From: Ruegeria sp. HKCCA6707
Lineage (GTDB): Bacteria; Pseudomonadota; Alphaproteobacteria; Rhodobacterales; Rhodobacteraceae
Direction of reading: 5' to 3'
Length of the DNA stretch: 64,000 nt
Assembly (NCBI RefSeq): GCF_013033515.1
Contig: NZ_WQEG01000006.1
Location: forward strand, 186,001 to 250,000
The translations under genes were made by a program, and so were the position numbers. This document shows positions 53,046 to 64,000 of this stretch, piece by piece; the first letter of the stretch is position 1, and each line of letters begins with the position of its first letter. Under the pieces are notes generated by a model, which was given only the letters and a program-made list of their open reading frames with translations, did not search any database and was not told the origin of the DNA.

Positions 53046-53678
53046 ATGTCCAAAACCCAACGCACCCGCGAAATCTGCGCGCTGGCCCCGATCGTACCTG
53101 TTTTGGTGGTCGAAGACGCTGCCCAGGCACGTCCCTTGGCCGAAGCCTTGGTCGCAGGCGGGCTGCCCGCGCTCGAGGTGACCTTGCGTACCCCCGCTGC
53201 GCTGGACGCCATTCGCGCCATGGCCGACGTCCCGGGCGGGGTCGTCGGCGCAGGCACGCTGGTCACACCCGAAGACGTACGCGCCGCCAAAGAGGCCGGT
53301 GCTCAATTCGGTGTCTCACCTGGTGCGACGGACGCGCTGATCGCAGCCTGCGAGGCCGAAGGCTTGCCCCTCCTTCCGGGCGCTGCCACCGCCAGCGAAG
53401 CGATGTCCCTTTTGGAAAAAGGCTATGACATGCTGAAATTCTTCCCTGCCGAAGCCTCTGGCGGTGCGCCTGCCTTGGAGGCAATCGGCGCACCGCTGCC
53501 GCAGATCACCTTTTGCCCCACCGGTGGCGTGTCGCCGTCAAACGCGAAAAACTACCTTTCTTTGTCTAACGTGATCTGCGCGGGCGGCAGCTGGGTCGCC
53601 CCCAAACAGATGGTACAGGACGGCGACTGGTCGGGGATCGAATCCCTTGCGCGTGATGCCGCCAAGCTGATGGATTGA
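53046..53678 (+). CDS. eda: KDPG/KHG aldolase
   Basis: A 210-aa class I aldolase that splits KDPG into pyruvate and glyceraldehyde-3-phosphate. It has IVPVLVVEDAAQARPLAEAL, a catalytic Glu region LEVTLRT, GAGTLVTPEDV and the Schiff-base Lys in MLKFFPAEASGG. The start at 53046 lies 4 bp after the edd stop. It closes the zwf-edd-eda cluster. Confidence 0.97.
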   Translation: MSKTQRTREICALAPIVPVLVVEDAAQARPLAEALVAGGLPALEVTLRTPAALDAIRAMADVPGGVVGAGTLVTPEDVRAAKEAGAQFGVSPGATDALIAACEAEGLPLLPGAATASEAMSLLEKGYDMLKFFPAEASGGAPALEAIGAPLPQITFCPTGGVSPSNAKNYLSLSNVICAGGSWVAPKQMVQDGDWSGIESLARDAAKLMD

Positions 53679-53728
53679 CGCCACAGGGCAAGACGCTAGG
53701 GTAGGCCCGATTCAAACAGGTTACCCTC

Positions 53729-54919
53729 ATGACAAACCAGCTCTCCCTCGCGCAGGGGCGCGAGTATCTGGCCATTCCCGGCCCTTCGGTGATGCCTGAC
53801 GCGGTGTTGCAAGCCATGCACCGCCCGTCGCCCAATATCTATGATGGCGCGCTGATCGAGATGATGCCGGCGCTGACCCGCGATCTGTGCCGGGTGGCTC
53901 GTACCGACCATAACGTCGCCATCTACATCTCAAACGGCCACGGCACGTGGGAAGCTGCCCTGTCCAACGTGATCGCCCCGGGCGAAACGGTGCTGGCACC
54001 AGCCTCGGGTCGGTTCACCCATGGCTGGGCCGAAATGGCCGAAGGGCTTGGCGCCAAGGCCGAGCTGATCGATTTTGGTGCCTCCTCTGCTTGGGATCTG
54101 GGCCGTATTGCCGAGACGCTGCGCGCCGACGCAGCACATGATATCAAGGCCGTGCTTGCGGTTCATGTCGATACCTCTACCTCTATCCGCAACGACATCC
54201 CCGCCTTGCGCGCCCTGTTGGATGATCTGGATCACCCTGCCTTGCTGATGGCCGATTGCATTGCCTCTATGGGCTGCGACCGCTTCGAAATGGACGCCTG
54301 GGGCGTGGATGTCGCCGTCACCGCCTGCCAAAAGGGGCTGATGACCCCGGCGGGCACCGGTTTTGTGTTTTTCAATGACAAAGCTCAGGCCAAACGCGCC
54401 GCAATGCCAAGGGTCTCGCGATACTGGGATTGGGAGCCCCGCGCCAACCCCGAATTGTTCTACCAGTACTTCAACGGCACCGCGCCCACCCATCACCTCT
54501 ACGGCCTGCGCGCTGCACTGGACCTGATCCATGCCGAAGGGATTGAGACGGTCTGGGCTCGCCACCAACGTTTGGCCCAAGCCATCTGGGCTGCGTGTGA
54601 GGTTTGGGCCCAAGGCGGGGCTTTTCACCTTAATGTCACCGATCCCGCTTATCGCAGTCATGCGGTCACCGCGCTGCGCCTGACCGAGGGTCGCGGTACC
54701 CCGCTGCGTAACTACACCGAAAACCAACTTGGCTTGACGCTGGGTATCGGATTGGGGATGGAAGATTGGGAAGGTTGTTTCCGCCTCGGCCATATGGGCC
54801 ATGTGAATGCGCAGATGATCATGGCTCTGTTGGGCAGCGTCGAAACCGCCATGGCTGCGCTGGATATCCCGCGAGGCTCAGGCTCGCTCGAGGCCGCCGC
54901 CGCTACATTGGCCGCCTGA
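53729..54919 (+). CDS. Class V aminotransferase, serine/alanine/aspartate-glyoxylate type
   Basis: A 396-aa PLP enzyme of fold type I, class V. The start region LAIPGPSVMPDAVLQAM, the ISNGHGTWEAALSNV segment, the PLP Asp in LLMADCIASMG and the PLP Lys in TACQKGLMTPAGTGF fit the alanine/serine/aspartate-glyoxylate aminotransferase group (SgaA/BhcA-like). It probably turns glyoxylate into glycine. There are no other bhc or serine-cycle genes near, so a housekeeping glyoxylate role is more likely than the beta-hydroxyaspartate cycle. Confidence 0.88.
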   Translation: MTNQLSLAQGREYLAIPGPSVMPDAVLQAMHRPSPNIYDGALIEMMPALTRDLCRVARTDHNVAIYISNGHGTWEAALSNVIAPGETVLAPASGRFTHGWAEMAEGLGAKAELIDFGASSAWDLGRIAETLRADAAHDIKAVLAVHVDTSTSIRNDIPALRALLDDLDHPALLMADCIASMGCDRFEMDAWGVDVAVTACQKGLMTPAGTGFVFFNDKAQAKRAAMPRVSRYWDWEPRANPELFYQYFNGTAPTHHLYGLRAALDLIHAEGIETVWARHQRLAQAIWAACEVWAQGGAFHLNVTDPAYRSHAVTALRLTEGRGTPLRNYTENQLGLTLGIGLGMEDWEGCFRLGHMGHVNAQMIMALLGSVETAMAALDIPRGSGSLEAAAATLAA

Positions 54920-54932
54920 CGCCACGCCACCT

Positions 54933-55000
54933 CTTCTTCTGTTTAGAAATACCTTCGGGGGGAATCGCGCGACAGCGCGATGGGGGGCAGACAGCCCCCC
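54933..55000 (-). repeat. Composite hairpin repeat, copy C (3' of the HisC-like gene)
   Basis: On the minus strand it starts 1 base after the HisC-like stop: ggggggc-tgtct-gcccccc (54982-55000), atcgcgc-tgtc-gcgcgat (54964-54981), then a C-run, ggtatttct and gaagaag. Plan is the same as copies A and B. It lies between convergent genes, so it likely ends both transcripts. Confidence 0.72.
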
Positions 55001-55001
55001 T

Positions 55002-56111
55002 CTACCGTCCTCGGGCCTTGGCCAATGCCTTGGGCAAAGCCGCCTCAAACGCCGCCATTTCCTCTGCGCCGCCACAGCTCACCCGGATGCATCGGTTCTG
55101 CGGAGCCACAAACGGCATCCGCACAAAGATGCCCTGATCGATCAGAGCCTCAAGCACTGCCTTGGCAAACGCCCCATCCCGCCCGCAATCGATGGCCACA
55201 AAATTCGTGGCCGAGGGCAAAGGCGTCAAACCGTTGGCGCGCGCGATCTGTCCGATACGCTCTCGCGCCTCTGAAATCTGCCTCTGAACCTGCGCCAGCC
55301 AGCTAACATCGTGCAACGCGGCCAGCGCGCCCGCTTGCGCGGCCCGGTTCATCCCAAAGTGATTGCGCACTTTGTTGAACGACGAAATCAAACCTGGCGC
55401 TCCGATGGCATAGCCCACGCGCGCACCCGCCATGCCATAGACTTTGGAAAAGGTTCGCATCCGGATTACGCGCGGGTCATCTGCGGTCACCGGTGCAGCC
55501 GTACCTTCGGGTGCGCATTCCACATAAGCCTCGTCCAGAACCAGCAGGCAACCGTCGGGTAACCCATCCAGCGCCGCCACAATATCCGCCCCGGACTGCC
55601 AGGTGCCCATCGGATTGTCCGGGTTGGCCAGATAGACCAGCTTGGCATCCACCTCTGCCGCTTTGGCGAACAAGGCCGCCGGGTCTTCGTGATCTTCGGT
55701 ATAAGGAACCTTGTGCAATACCCCACCGAACCCGGCCACATGATAATTGAAGGTGGGATAAGCGCCGTCCGAAGTCACCACTGCGTCGCCCGGACCCACA
55801 AGCAACCGTGCGAGATAGCCCAACAGCCCATCAATGCCTTCGCCCACAACGATATTTTCTGGCGCCACTCCGTGATGGGTCGCTAACGCATGGCGCAGCT
55901 CGAAGTTTTCTGGATCCCCATACATCCAGATCTCACTTGCAGCTTCTTGCATCGCCGCAATGGCACGGGACGAGGGGCCAAAGACGCTCTCATTTGCACC
56001 AATCCGTGCTAAGAAAGGCGCGCCGCGTTGCCGCTCCTGGGTTTCGGGGCCCACAAAAGGCACGGTTGCGGGTAGGGATTGTGCAAGCGGGGTATAGCGC
56101 GGATCAGTCAT
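55002..56111 (-). CDS. Histidinol-phosphate aminotransferase-like class I aminotransferase
   Basis: A 369-aa PLP aminotransferase of fold type I (HisC-like). It has IGANESVFGPSSRAIAAM, LVYLANPDNPMGTW, the PLP Asp in LLVLDEAYVECAP, and the PLP Lys in MRTFSKVYGMAGARVGYA. The C-terminal RVSCGGAEEMAAFEAAL fits as well. Start at 56111 (MTDPRYTPLAQ); the open frame continues upstream to 56207 but overlaps the promoter of a divergent gene. It could act on histidinol-phosphate or aromatic amino acids; no his genes are adjacent. Confidence 0.88.
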   Translation of the reverse strand: MTDPRYTPLAQSLPATVPFVGPETQERQRGAPFLARIGANESVFGPSSRAIAAMQEAASEIWMYGDPENFELRHALATHHGVAPENIVVGEGIDGLLGYLARLLVGPGDAVVTSDGAYPTFNYHVAGFGGVLHKVPYTEDHEDPAALFAKAAEVDAKLVYLANPDNPMGTWQSGADIVAALDGLPDGCLLVLDEAYVECAPEGTAAPVTADDPRVIRMRTFSKVYGMAGARVGYAIGAPGLISSFNKVRNHFGMNRAAQAGALAALHDVSWLAQVQRQISEARERIGQIARANGLTPLPSATNFVAIDCGRDGAFAKAVLEALIDQGIFVRMPFVAPQNRCIRVSCGGAEEMAAFEAALPKALAKARGR

Positions 56112-56205
56112 GGGCGCAGATAATCGCAAGGATGCGGTGCGGGCAAGTGTTGCACCATAGCGCATTCCCTCGCAGACTGCCCGGAAACAGGGGTTGTGAG
56201 GTGTC

Positions 56206-57276
56206 ATGCGGTATCTGCTCGGGTTGGTCTTGATCGGCTTTGTCTATCTTCTGTTCTGGCCAGTTCCCGTTGACCCGGTGGCGTATTCTTTCCCCGAAGA
56301 TCAGGGCTTTACCGGCGATTTCGCCGAAAACGCAGCGTTGGACAAGGTCCAGTTGATCCAATTGCCCGATGGTGAGATCGGGCCCGAAGACCTGGCAGTG
56401 TTGCCGGATGGTGCGATCTATACGACCAGCCTGTCGGGGAAGCTTTACCTTATCGACGGCGCGGACCCAGTTGAGGTTGAGGATCTGGGCGGACGGCCCT
56501 TGGGGCTGCGCGCAGGGCCCGATGGCGCGCTTTACATCGCTGACAGCTATCGCGGGCTGATGCGCTGGACGGGGCCGGGGACTTTGGAAACCCTTGTGTC
56601 CGAAATCGACGGAGCCCCGGTGATCTATGCCAACAATCTGGACGTGGCGCAGGATGGCACGGTTTACTTTTCGAACTCGTCAGACAGGTTCAATCCGCAA
56701 ACCATGGGTGGAACAAAATCCACGTCTGTTTTGACCATTTGGGAGCAGTCCCCAACCGGATATGTCGCGCGCTATTCTCCTGATGGTGAGGTCGAGAAAA
56801 TTGCCGAGGGCTTCGTCTATACCAACGGAGTAGCTCTGTCGCCGGACGAAGACTTCCTGCTGATTGCCGAAACGGGCCGGGCCAAGGTGCATAAGCTGTG
56901 GCTCAGCGGTCCGAAGGCCGGCACGCGAGAGGTGCTATTGAACAATCTTCCCGGCTATCCCGACAATATCAAAGCCCAAGGCGACGGCACCTATTGGATG
57001 GCGTTTGCCAGCCCGCGCGTCCCGTCGGAAGTGTTGATGCCCTATCCGTTCCTGCGCAAAGTGCTCTGGCGTTTGGGCCCCATGGTGCGACCGGGGCCAA
57101 TCCATCGCGGCATGTTGGTTCAGTTTGACGGTGACGGAACCATTCTGCGCACGTTGCAGGACCCGGAGGGGCAGCTTGGGATCACCACCAGCGGTCAGGT
57201 GATCGGGGACCAGCTTTTTGTTATGACGCTCGATTCCCCGTGGTTCGGGCGCATGCCCGTGGCGGATATGCCCTGA
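56206..57276 (+). CDS. Strictosidine-synthase/SMP-30-like beta-propeller protein
   Basis: A 356-aa protein with an N-terminal membrane anchor or signal (LLGLVLIGFVYLLFWPV) and a six-bladed beta-propeller: GPEDLAVLPDGAIYTTS, LGLRAGPDGALYIADSYRGL, YANNLDVAQDGTVYFSNSS, NGVALSPDEDFLLIAETGR and GYPDNIKAQGDGTYWMA. This resembles the APMAP/strictosidine-synthase-like group, possible calcium-dependent lactonases. It most likely faces the periplasm. It is divergent to the HisC-like gene with 94 bp between, which should hold promoters. Confidence 0.88.
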   Translation: MRYLLGLVLIGFVYLLFWPVPVDPVAYSFPEDQGFTGDFAENAALDKVQLIQLPDGEIGPEDLAVLPDGAIYTTSLSGKLYLIDGADPVEVEDLGGRPLGLRAGPDGALYIADSYRGLMRWTGPGTLETLVSEIDGAPVIYANNLDVAQDGTVYFSNSSDRFNPQTMGGTKSTSVLTIWEQSPTGYVARYSPDGEVEKIAEGFVYTNGVALSPDEDFLLIAETGRAKVHKLWLSGPKAGTREVLLNNLPGYPDNIKAQGDGTYWMAFASPRVPSEVLMPYPFLRKVLWRLGPMVRPGPIHRGMLVQFDGDGTILRTLQDPEGQLGITTSGQVIGDQLFVMTLDSPWFGRMPVADMP

Positions 57277-57340
57277 CGTCGTAGTGGAACTGCCCGGCCC
57301 GGGCTGGCATGATCCGCATCAATTGCAGTGGGAGGCCCGA

Positions 57341-58123
57341 ATGGCGCGTGTATCCGTCGAATACAAAAATCACATCGCTCATGTCACGCTGACTCGCGGT
57401 GACAAAATGAACGCGCTTGATGACGCGATGGTCAAGGCCATCCTGTCTGCCGGGCAAGAGGTCGCAGCGTCCGACGCGCGGGCCGTGGTTCTGTCGGGCG
57501 AGGGCAAGAGCTTTTGCGCGGGCCTCGACATGGCCAGCTTTGCCGCGTTGGCGCAGACAGATCCAACCGAATGGCTGATGACCCGCAGCCACGACGACGC
57601 CAATGAAATGCAAGAGCTTGCCCTGATCTGGCGGCGTGTCCCGGTTCCGGTGATCTGCGCCTTGCAAGGCGTAGCTTATGGTGGCGGTCTTCAGATCGCG
57701 CTGGGGGCGGATATCCGCATTGCCCATCCCGATACCAAACTTGCGGTGATGGAGATGAAATGGGGGATCATCCCGGACATGGGCGGCATGGTCTTGCTGC
57801 CTCAGCTTGTCCGTTCGGACGTGCTGCGCCTGTTGACCTACACCGCGCGCCCGATCGGCGCTCCGCAGGCTGCAGAGTGGGGGCTCGTGACCAAACTGTC
57901 CGATGATCCCGTGACCGAAGCGCTGGCGCTGGCCGAGGATATCGCAGGTCAAAGCCCGTCTGCCATTCGCGCGGCAAAACGCCTGATAGATCTGGCTGAA
58001 CAGGCCCCGCGGTCCGAAGTGCTGCTGGCCGAGTCTTCGGAACAGGTGGACTTGATCGGCAAGCCCGATCAGATGGAGGTTGTCATGGCACAGATGCAGG
58101 GCAGAAAGCCCGAGTTCAAATGA
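57341..58123 (+). CDS. Enoyl-CoA hydratase/isomerase-family protein (crotonase)
   Basis: A 260-aa crotonase. It begins MARVSVEYKNHIAHVTLTR with GGGAGG 5 bases upstream; the frame opens earlier at 57284. The CoA/oxyanion regions are KSFCAGLDMASF and ALQGVAYGGGLQIALGADIRIA. The usual Glu of enoyl-CoA hydratase is less clear: the region reads MKWGIIPDMGGM, with Asp where isomerase-type members vary, so the exact reaction may be an isomerase or hydratase. Substrate unknown. Confidence 0.86.
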   Translation: MARVSVEYKNHIAHVTLTRGDKMNALDDAMVKAILSAGQEVAASDARAVVLSGEGKSFCAGLDMASFAALAQTDPTEWLMTRSHDDANEMQELALIWRRVPVPVICALQGVAYGGGLQIALGADIRIAHPDTKLAVMEMKWGIIPDMGGMVLLPQLVRSDVLRLLTYTARPIGAPQAAEWGLVTKLSDDPVTEALALAEDIAGQSPSAIRAAKRLIDLAEQAPRSEVLLAESSEQVDLIGKPDQMEVVMAQMQGRKPEFK

Positions 58124-58456
58124 TCACCGCAGAAAGGCCCGACGGGCGTCGCGGGCCATGTTGTATCGCATCTCGAGGTCTGCGATCTCTGCCATAGCTG
58201 CTTTCCGGTCCTGAGCATCAGTCAGAGCAGCATAGGACTTGCGCGCCTCATCCAGTTTCTTCTTGATATCAAACTCTTCTGGCAGCACACCGGCTTGCGC
58301 CATTATCCTGTGGCCCGCCGCAATAGCGGGATCGCTTTGCGCCTCGGCAGACCGGTCCGGCAGCGGCGCGCCTTCGCCTTCAAGACCCTGTAACTGGCCC
58401 TCGGCTTCGGCCTTTTTGATCTGGCGTTCGACCAGTTTTCCAAGTGCTCCGAACAT
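58124..58456 (-). CDS. DUF1992 (DnaJ-homologue-C28-like) protein, 110 aa
   Basis: A 110-aa polar protein. It starts MFGALGKLVERQIKKAEAEGQ and has GAPLPDRSAE and AGVLPEEFDIKKKLDEARK, which is the DUF1992 pattern shared with the C-terminal part of eukaryotic DNAJC28; no J domain is present. It is mostly helical. It directly abuts the convergent crotonase stop and precedes nothing else on its strand; the BenE-type gene lies 40 bp upstream on the same strand. Function unknown. Confidence 0.85.
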   Translation of the reverse strand: MFGALGKLVERQIKKAEAEGQLQGLEGEGAPLPDRSAEAQSDPAIAAGHRIMAQAGVLPEEFDIKKKLDEARKSYAALTDAQDRKAAMAEIADLEMRYNMARDARRAFLR

Positions 58457-58496
58457 GTTCAGACCATAGCACTGACAGAGGCCGCACTAAAGGGGT

Positions 58497-59660
58497 TCAC
58501 CGCATCCTGTGCGTCACAAGATATGCAATGCCACCGGCCAGCAAACCCCAAACGGCGGCCCCCAGCCCAAAGACAGTGATGCCCGAGGCGGTAATGGCGA
58601 GCGTGAGAATGGCCGCTTCTCGCTCGGTTGGTACGTCCAGTGCGGCGTGAATGGCATTGGCCAGCACGCCGATCAGCGCAACACCGGCCAATGTTCCCAT
58701 CAGCAGTGGGTCGGCATGGGCGGCGAAGCTGGTGATTGCCACGGCAAAGACGCCGAACAGGCAATAGAACACGCCTGCCATGACCGCAGACCAATAACGT
58801 TGCGCCGGGTCGGGGTGGCTGTCCTCGTTCGAACACATAGCCGCAGTGATTGCTGCCAGACAGGTGGCAGGCGCCCCAAACGGAGCCGACAGCATGCTGG
58901 CAGCACCGACAGAAGAAAACAAGCGGCCCGCAACAGGGTTGAACCCAAAGCTGCGCATCACCGCCACACCGGGAATGTTCTGTGTCGCCATCGTGACAAT
59001 AAAGAGCGGCACGCCTATTCCGATGGCCGAGGCAACCGAAAAGCTGGGCACAGTCCAGATTGGTGTCGTGATCATTCGGTCGGGTAGAAGCTGCGCGCTG
59101 TCTGCATTCAAAGACACGATGACGGCCGCTGCGACCACGGCGGCGGGTACGGCAAAAAGCCGGTTGAACCGGCCTGCTATGAACCAGGTTAGGATTACTG
59201 GCAGCGCTTGCCACGGGATTTCAACCGCTGCTTTGAAGGGCACCAGACAGAGCGGCAAGAGCACCCCCGCCAGCATCGCTTGCGCCAGCGATGTGGGGAT
59301 TGCGGCTGCCAGTCGCCCCAGCGGTTTCCACAACCCCGCCAGAACGGTCAGCGCACCGGCGCACAGGAAGGCTCCGATCGCTGCCGAATACCCCTGGGCC
59401 GGTGCGGCGGACACGGCCAGAAGGGCCGCACCCGGGGTCGACCACGCGACGCTGATGGGCAGTTTGTAGAACAGGCTAAGGGCAATCGCCGCAAGCCCCA
59501 TGGCAATCGCTGCGCTCATCAGACCAGACGCCGCCTGCGCAGGGGAGGCGCCCATGGCGCTCAGGCCTTGCAAGACAATCGGGAAAGAGCTGAAGAAACC
59601 GACAATGGCCACGACAAGGCCGGTTGAGACGGTTTGCATCGGAGGAAGGGATCGCGCCAT
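58497..59660 (-). CDS. BenE-family benzoate/H+ symporter
   Basis: A 387-aa membrane protein with about 11-12 hydrophobic segments. BenE-type patterns are WSTPGAALLAV, GAASMLSAPFGAPATCLAAITAAMCSNEDSHPDPAQRYW and GVALIGVLANAIHAAL. The family takes up benzoate or related aromatic acids with protons, but there are no benzoate degradation genes in the window, so the substrate is open. Upstream lies the valS terminator. Confidence 0.9.
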   Translation of the reverse strand: MARSLPPMQTVSTGLVVAIVGFFSSFPIVLQGLSAMGASPAQAASGLMSAAIAMGLAAIALSLFYKLPISVAWSTPGAALLAVSAAPAQGYSAAIGAFLCAGALTVLAGLWKPLGRLAAAIPTSLAQAMLAGVLLPLCLVPFKAAVEIPWQALPVILTWFIAGRFNRLFAVPAAVVAAAVIVSLNADSAQLLPDRMITTPIWTVPSFSVASAIGIGVPLFIVTMATQNIPGVAVMRSFGFNPVAGRLFSSVGAASMLSAPFGAPATCLAAITAAMCSNEDSHPDPAQRYWSAVMAGVFYCLFGVFAVAITSFAAHADPLLMGTLAGVALIGVLANAIHAALDVPTEREAAILTLAITASGITVFGLGAAVWGLLAGGIAYLVTHRMR

Positions 59661-59736
59661 CTGAGCCTTTCAGGATTGCTTGGTCGCAGTGCTAACAAGA
59701 GCAGGACGGCGCGAACAAGGGGAAAGCATTGATGGC

Positions 59737-59773
59737 AAAGAAAAACCTCACCGCTTGCATGGGCGGTGAGGTT
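59737..59773 (-). terminator. Rho-independent terminator of valS
   Basis: Arms 59744-59754 (aacctcaccgc) and 59763-59773 (gcggtgaggtt) form a perfect 11-bp stem with an 8-nt loop; on the minus strand it runs into tttttcttt. It lies 31 bp after the valS stop. Confidence 0.92.
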
Positions 59774-59804
59774 GGGATTTTCCGTATTTGGAACGAGAAG
59801 AAGA

Positions 59805-62879
<3,075 letters not shown>

Positions 62880-62984
62880 GGGGTGCGTCCTGCGTCATCA
62901 ATCTTGGGTCAGCGCCTGCAATAGCGAATGGAGGCGGGAAGGGAAAGGCCCTGCGCCGCCTGCAGCGTTCAGATACCTGCCTTG

Positions 62985-63881
62985 CTAGGCGCGTGGCGCA
63001 GACGCCGAATAAAGATGGAGCTGTTCGCTGGCCCCTTGAGCCAACGCTTTGGACTGATCCGCGCGGATGCGTGCATGCAGGTCCAGAGCGTCTGGGGTGA
63101 AGGGTTCAGCTGGTGCCGGAATGTGGATGAAATTGCTTTTGCGGTCCTCGCCTCGCGCCAGAATAGCATAGTCACGATCCGCAACCTTTTGCTGTGCATT
63201 CGGGTTGAGATAGCGGATCGCCAGGCCAATGCGTCGGTCATCCGAGGTATTGGGGCCCGAGCCGTGGATCGTCAGCCCATGATGCAAAGACATCTGGCCA
63301 GGCCGCAACTCGATATGGGTCTTGTCGTCTTCGGCGACGTCAACGGCCACTTCCTGCCCGCGCGACAAAAGGTTGGTGTCCGAGAAGGTATCGTTATGCG
63401 GCAGGATCGGGTTTTTGTGGCTGCCCGCCACGAAATCCATGCACCCGCTCTCGACCGTTGCGGGCGACAGCGCAACCCAGGCAGTGACCTGATCGGGGGT
63501 TTCGCCCATCCCCCAATAAGTCAGGTCCTGGTGCATGCCTACAATCTGCTTGGTCTTGGGTTCCTTGATGAAAAACTCAGCCGACCATAGCAAAAGATCT
63601 GGCCCCAAAATCCCTTCGACGACATCCAAAATACGCGGGTCCAGCGCGATACCTGCGGCCAGAGGTATCACCACATGCGCGTTGACGCGTTTATACATGT
63701 TCAACGGCAGGGGCAGGTCCGCTGTGCGCCAGTTGGCCTCAAGCGTTTCCAACTCAGACCGGAGCTGGCCAGCTTCAACAGTGTCAAACACAGTGATCGG
63801 GAAAGCATATCCGTCTTGCCAGTAAGACTCGACCGTCTGTGCATCAAGACGCCCGTTCGACAAGGAAACAGATGTGGGCAT
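62985..63881 (-). CDS. Phytanoyl-CoA dioxygenase-family Fe(II)/2-oxoglutarate enzyme
   Basis: A 298-aa non-heme iron dioxygenase. The iron motif is seen as HQD in GMHQDLTYWGMG (about residue 118) with the distal His in HHGLTIHGSGPN and Arg in RRIGLAIRYL, which would bind 2-oxoglutarate. AWVALSPATVESGCMDFVAGSH is a typical PhyH stretch. Family members hydroxylate many small molecules, including ectoine and phosphonates; the substrate is not clear here. The last 119 bases of the window upstream hold its promoter region, perhaps divergent with the next gene. Confidence 0.92.
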   Translation of the reverse strand: MPTSVSLSNGRLDAQTVESYWQDGYAFPITVFDTVEAGQLRSELETLEANWRTADLPLPLNMYKRVNAHVVIPLAAGIALDPRILDVVEGILGPDLLLWSAEFFIKEPKTKQIVGMHQDLTYWGMGETPDQVTAWVALSPATVESGCMDFVAGSHKNPILPHNDTFSDTNLLSRGQEVAVDVAEDDKTHIELRPGQMSLHHGLTIHGSGPNTSDDRRIGLAIRYLNPNAQQKVADRDYAILARGEDRKSNFIHIPAPAEPFTPDALDLHARIRADQSKALAQGASEQLHLYSASAPRA

Positions 63882-64000
63882 GTGAACCTCCGCAGGCTAG
63901 GGTATTGAGGAGCGTAGAACCGGCGCAAGCCATCGCGCTACGCGCATTCGAGACATCAATGTCGTATTCAGACCACCGCAATGGATTTTCTGCGGCCACT

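Noticed and set aside
53729..54919. Beta-hydroxyaspartate cycle (bhc) cluster
   Set aside because: Only a BhcA-like aminotransferase is present; bhcB, bhcC, bhcD and the regulator are not adjacent.
63959..64000. Possible start of a divergent gene (MSYSDHRNGF...)
   Set aside because: Only 14 codons are visible and the ribosome site is weak; a regulator gene divergent to the PhyH-type gene is possible but cannot be supported.

Overview
This window looks like a chromosomal segment of a marine alphaproteobacterium of the family Rhodobacteraceae (Roseobacter group, Ruegeria/Phaeobacter-like). The placement is an inference from gene content and order: an aa3 oxidase biogenesis operon in the order ctaC-ctaB-small ORF-ctaG-ctaE, a lysC-ptsP pair, a zwf-edd-eda Entner-Doudoroff cluster, Flp/Tad pilins with the motif GAVTVDWVVLTA, a GC-rich base composition by eye, and GC-hairpin repeats ending in a 'tatttttggccagatgaa'-like tail. 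No rRNA, tRNA, CRISPR array, prophage or insertion sequence was found. The window is mostly core chromosome.

Layout. 1-1.4 kb: the end of formate-THF ligase (fhs), a small chorismate mutase and folD (C1-folate metabolism). 1.6-2.3 kb: a membrane-anchored LytTR regulator. 2.35-5.5 kb (minus): PdeM nuclease and an Lhr-type helicase of the ligase-associated DNA repair set. 5.5-17.6 kb (minus): a Flp/Tad pilus locus with two pilins, CpaB, secretin CpaC, an OmpA-like lipoprotein, TadZ/CpaE, TadA/CpaF, TadB, TadC, two TPR lipoproteins and prepilin peptidase, ending with a winged-helix AAA+ ATPase of unknown role. A lytic transglycosylase diverges from the pilin. TadE/F/G are not present.

18.8-25.8 kb (minus): succinyl-CoA:3-ketoacid CoA-transferase (scoA/scoB), topA, dprA and tldD. 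26-29.5 kb (plus): the ctaCB-orf-ctaGE oxidase operon, with a perfect FNR-type box between tldD and ctaC. 29.7-33.6 kb: SURF1, thrC, an M16 peptidase and a RimJ-like acetyltransferase, linked by stop/start overlaps. 33.7-46 kb: metabolic and hypothetical genes, namely an MBL-fold protein, an FAD-linked hydroxyacid dehydrogenase, fasciclin, apt, LysE exporter, alpha/beta hydrolase, MTA phosphorylase, SulP transporter, flavin reductase, GNAT, EcsC, DUF1178, SDR and small ORFs. 46-53.7 kb: lysC, ptsP, then zwf-edd-eda behind a LacI-type palindrome. 53.7-64 kb: a class V aminotransferase, a HisC-like aminotransferase, a strictosidine-synthase-like protein, a crotonase, a DUF1992 protein, a BenE-type transporter, valS and a phytanoyl-CoA dioxygenase.

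The observations most worth following up are regulatory or structural: (i) a composite hairpin element that begins at or just after stop codons in at least three places; (ii) a long hairpin that would pair with the ribosome binding site of scoA; (iii) the FNR box upstream of the oxidase operon; (iv) three hairpins that divide the Tad locus into transcription segments; (v) an uncharacterised winged-helix AAA+ ATPase at the end of the Tad locus. Small genes at 27944-28105, 37262-37396 and 37503-37676 are easily missed.
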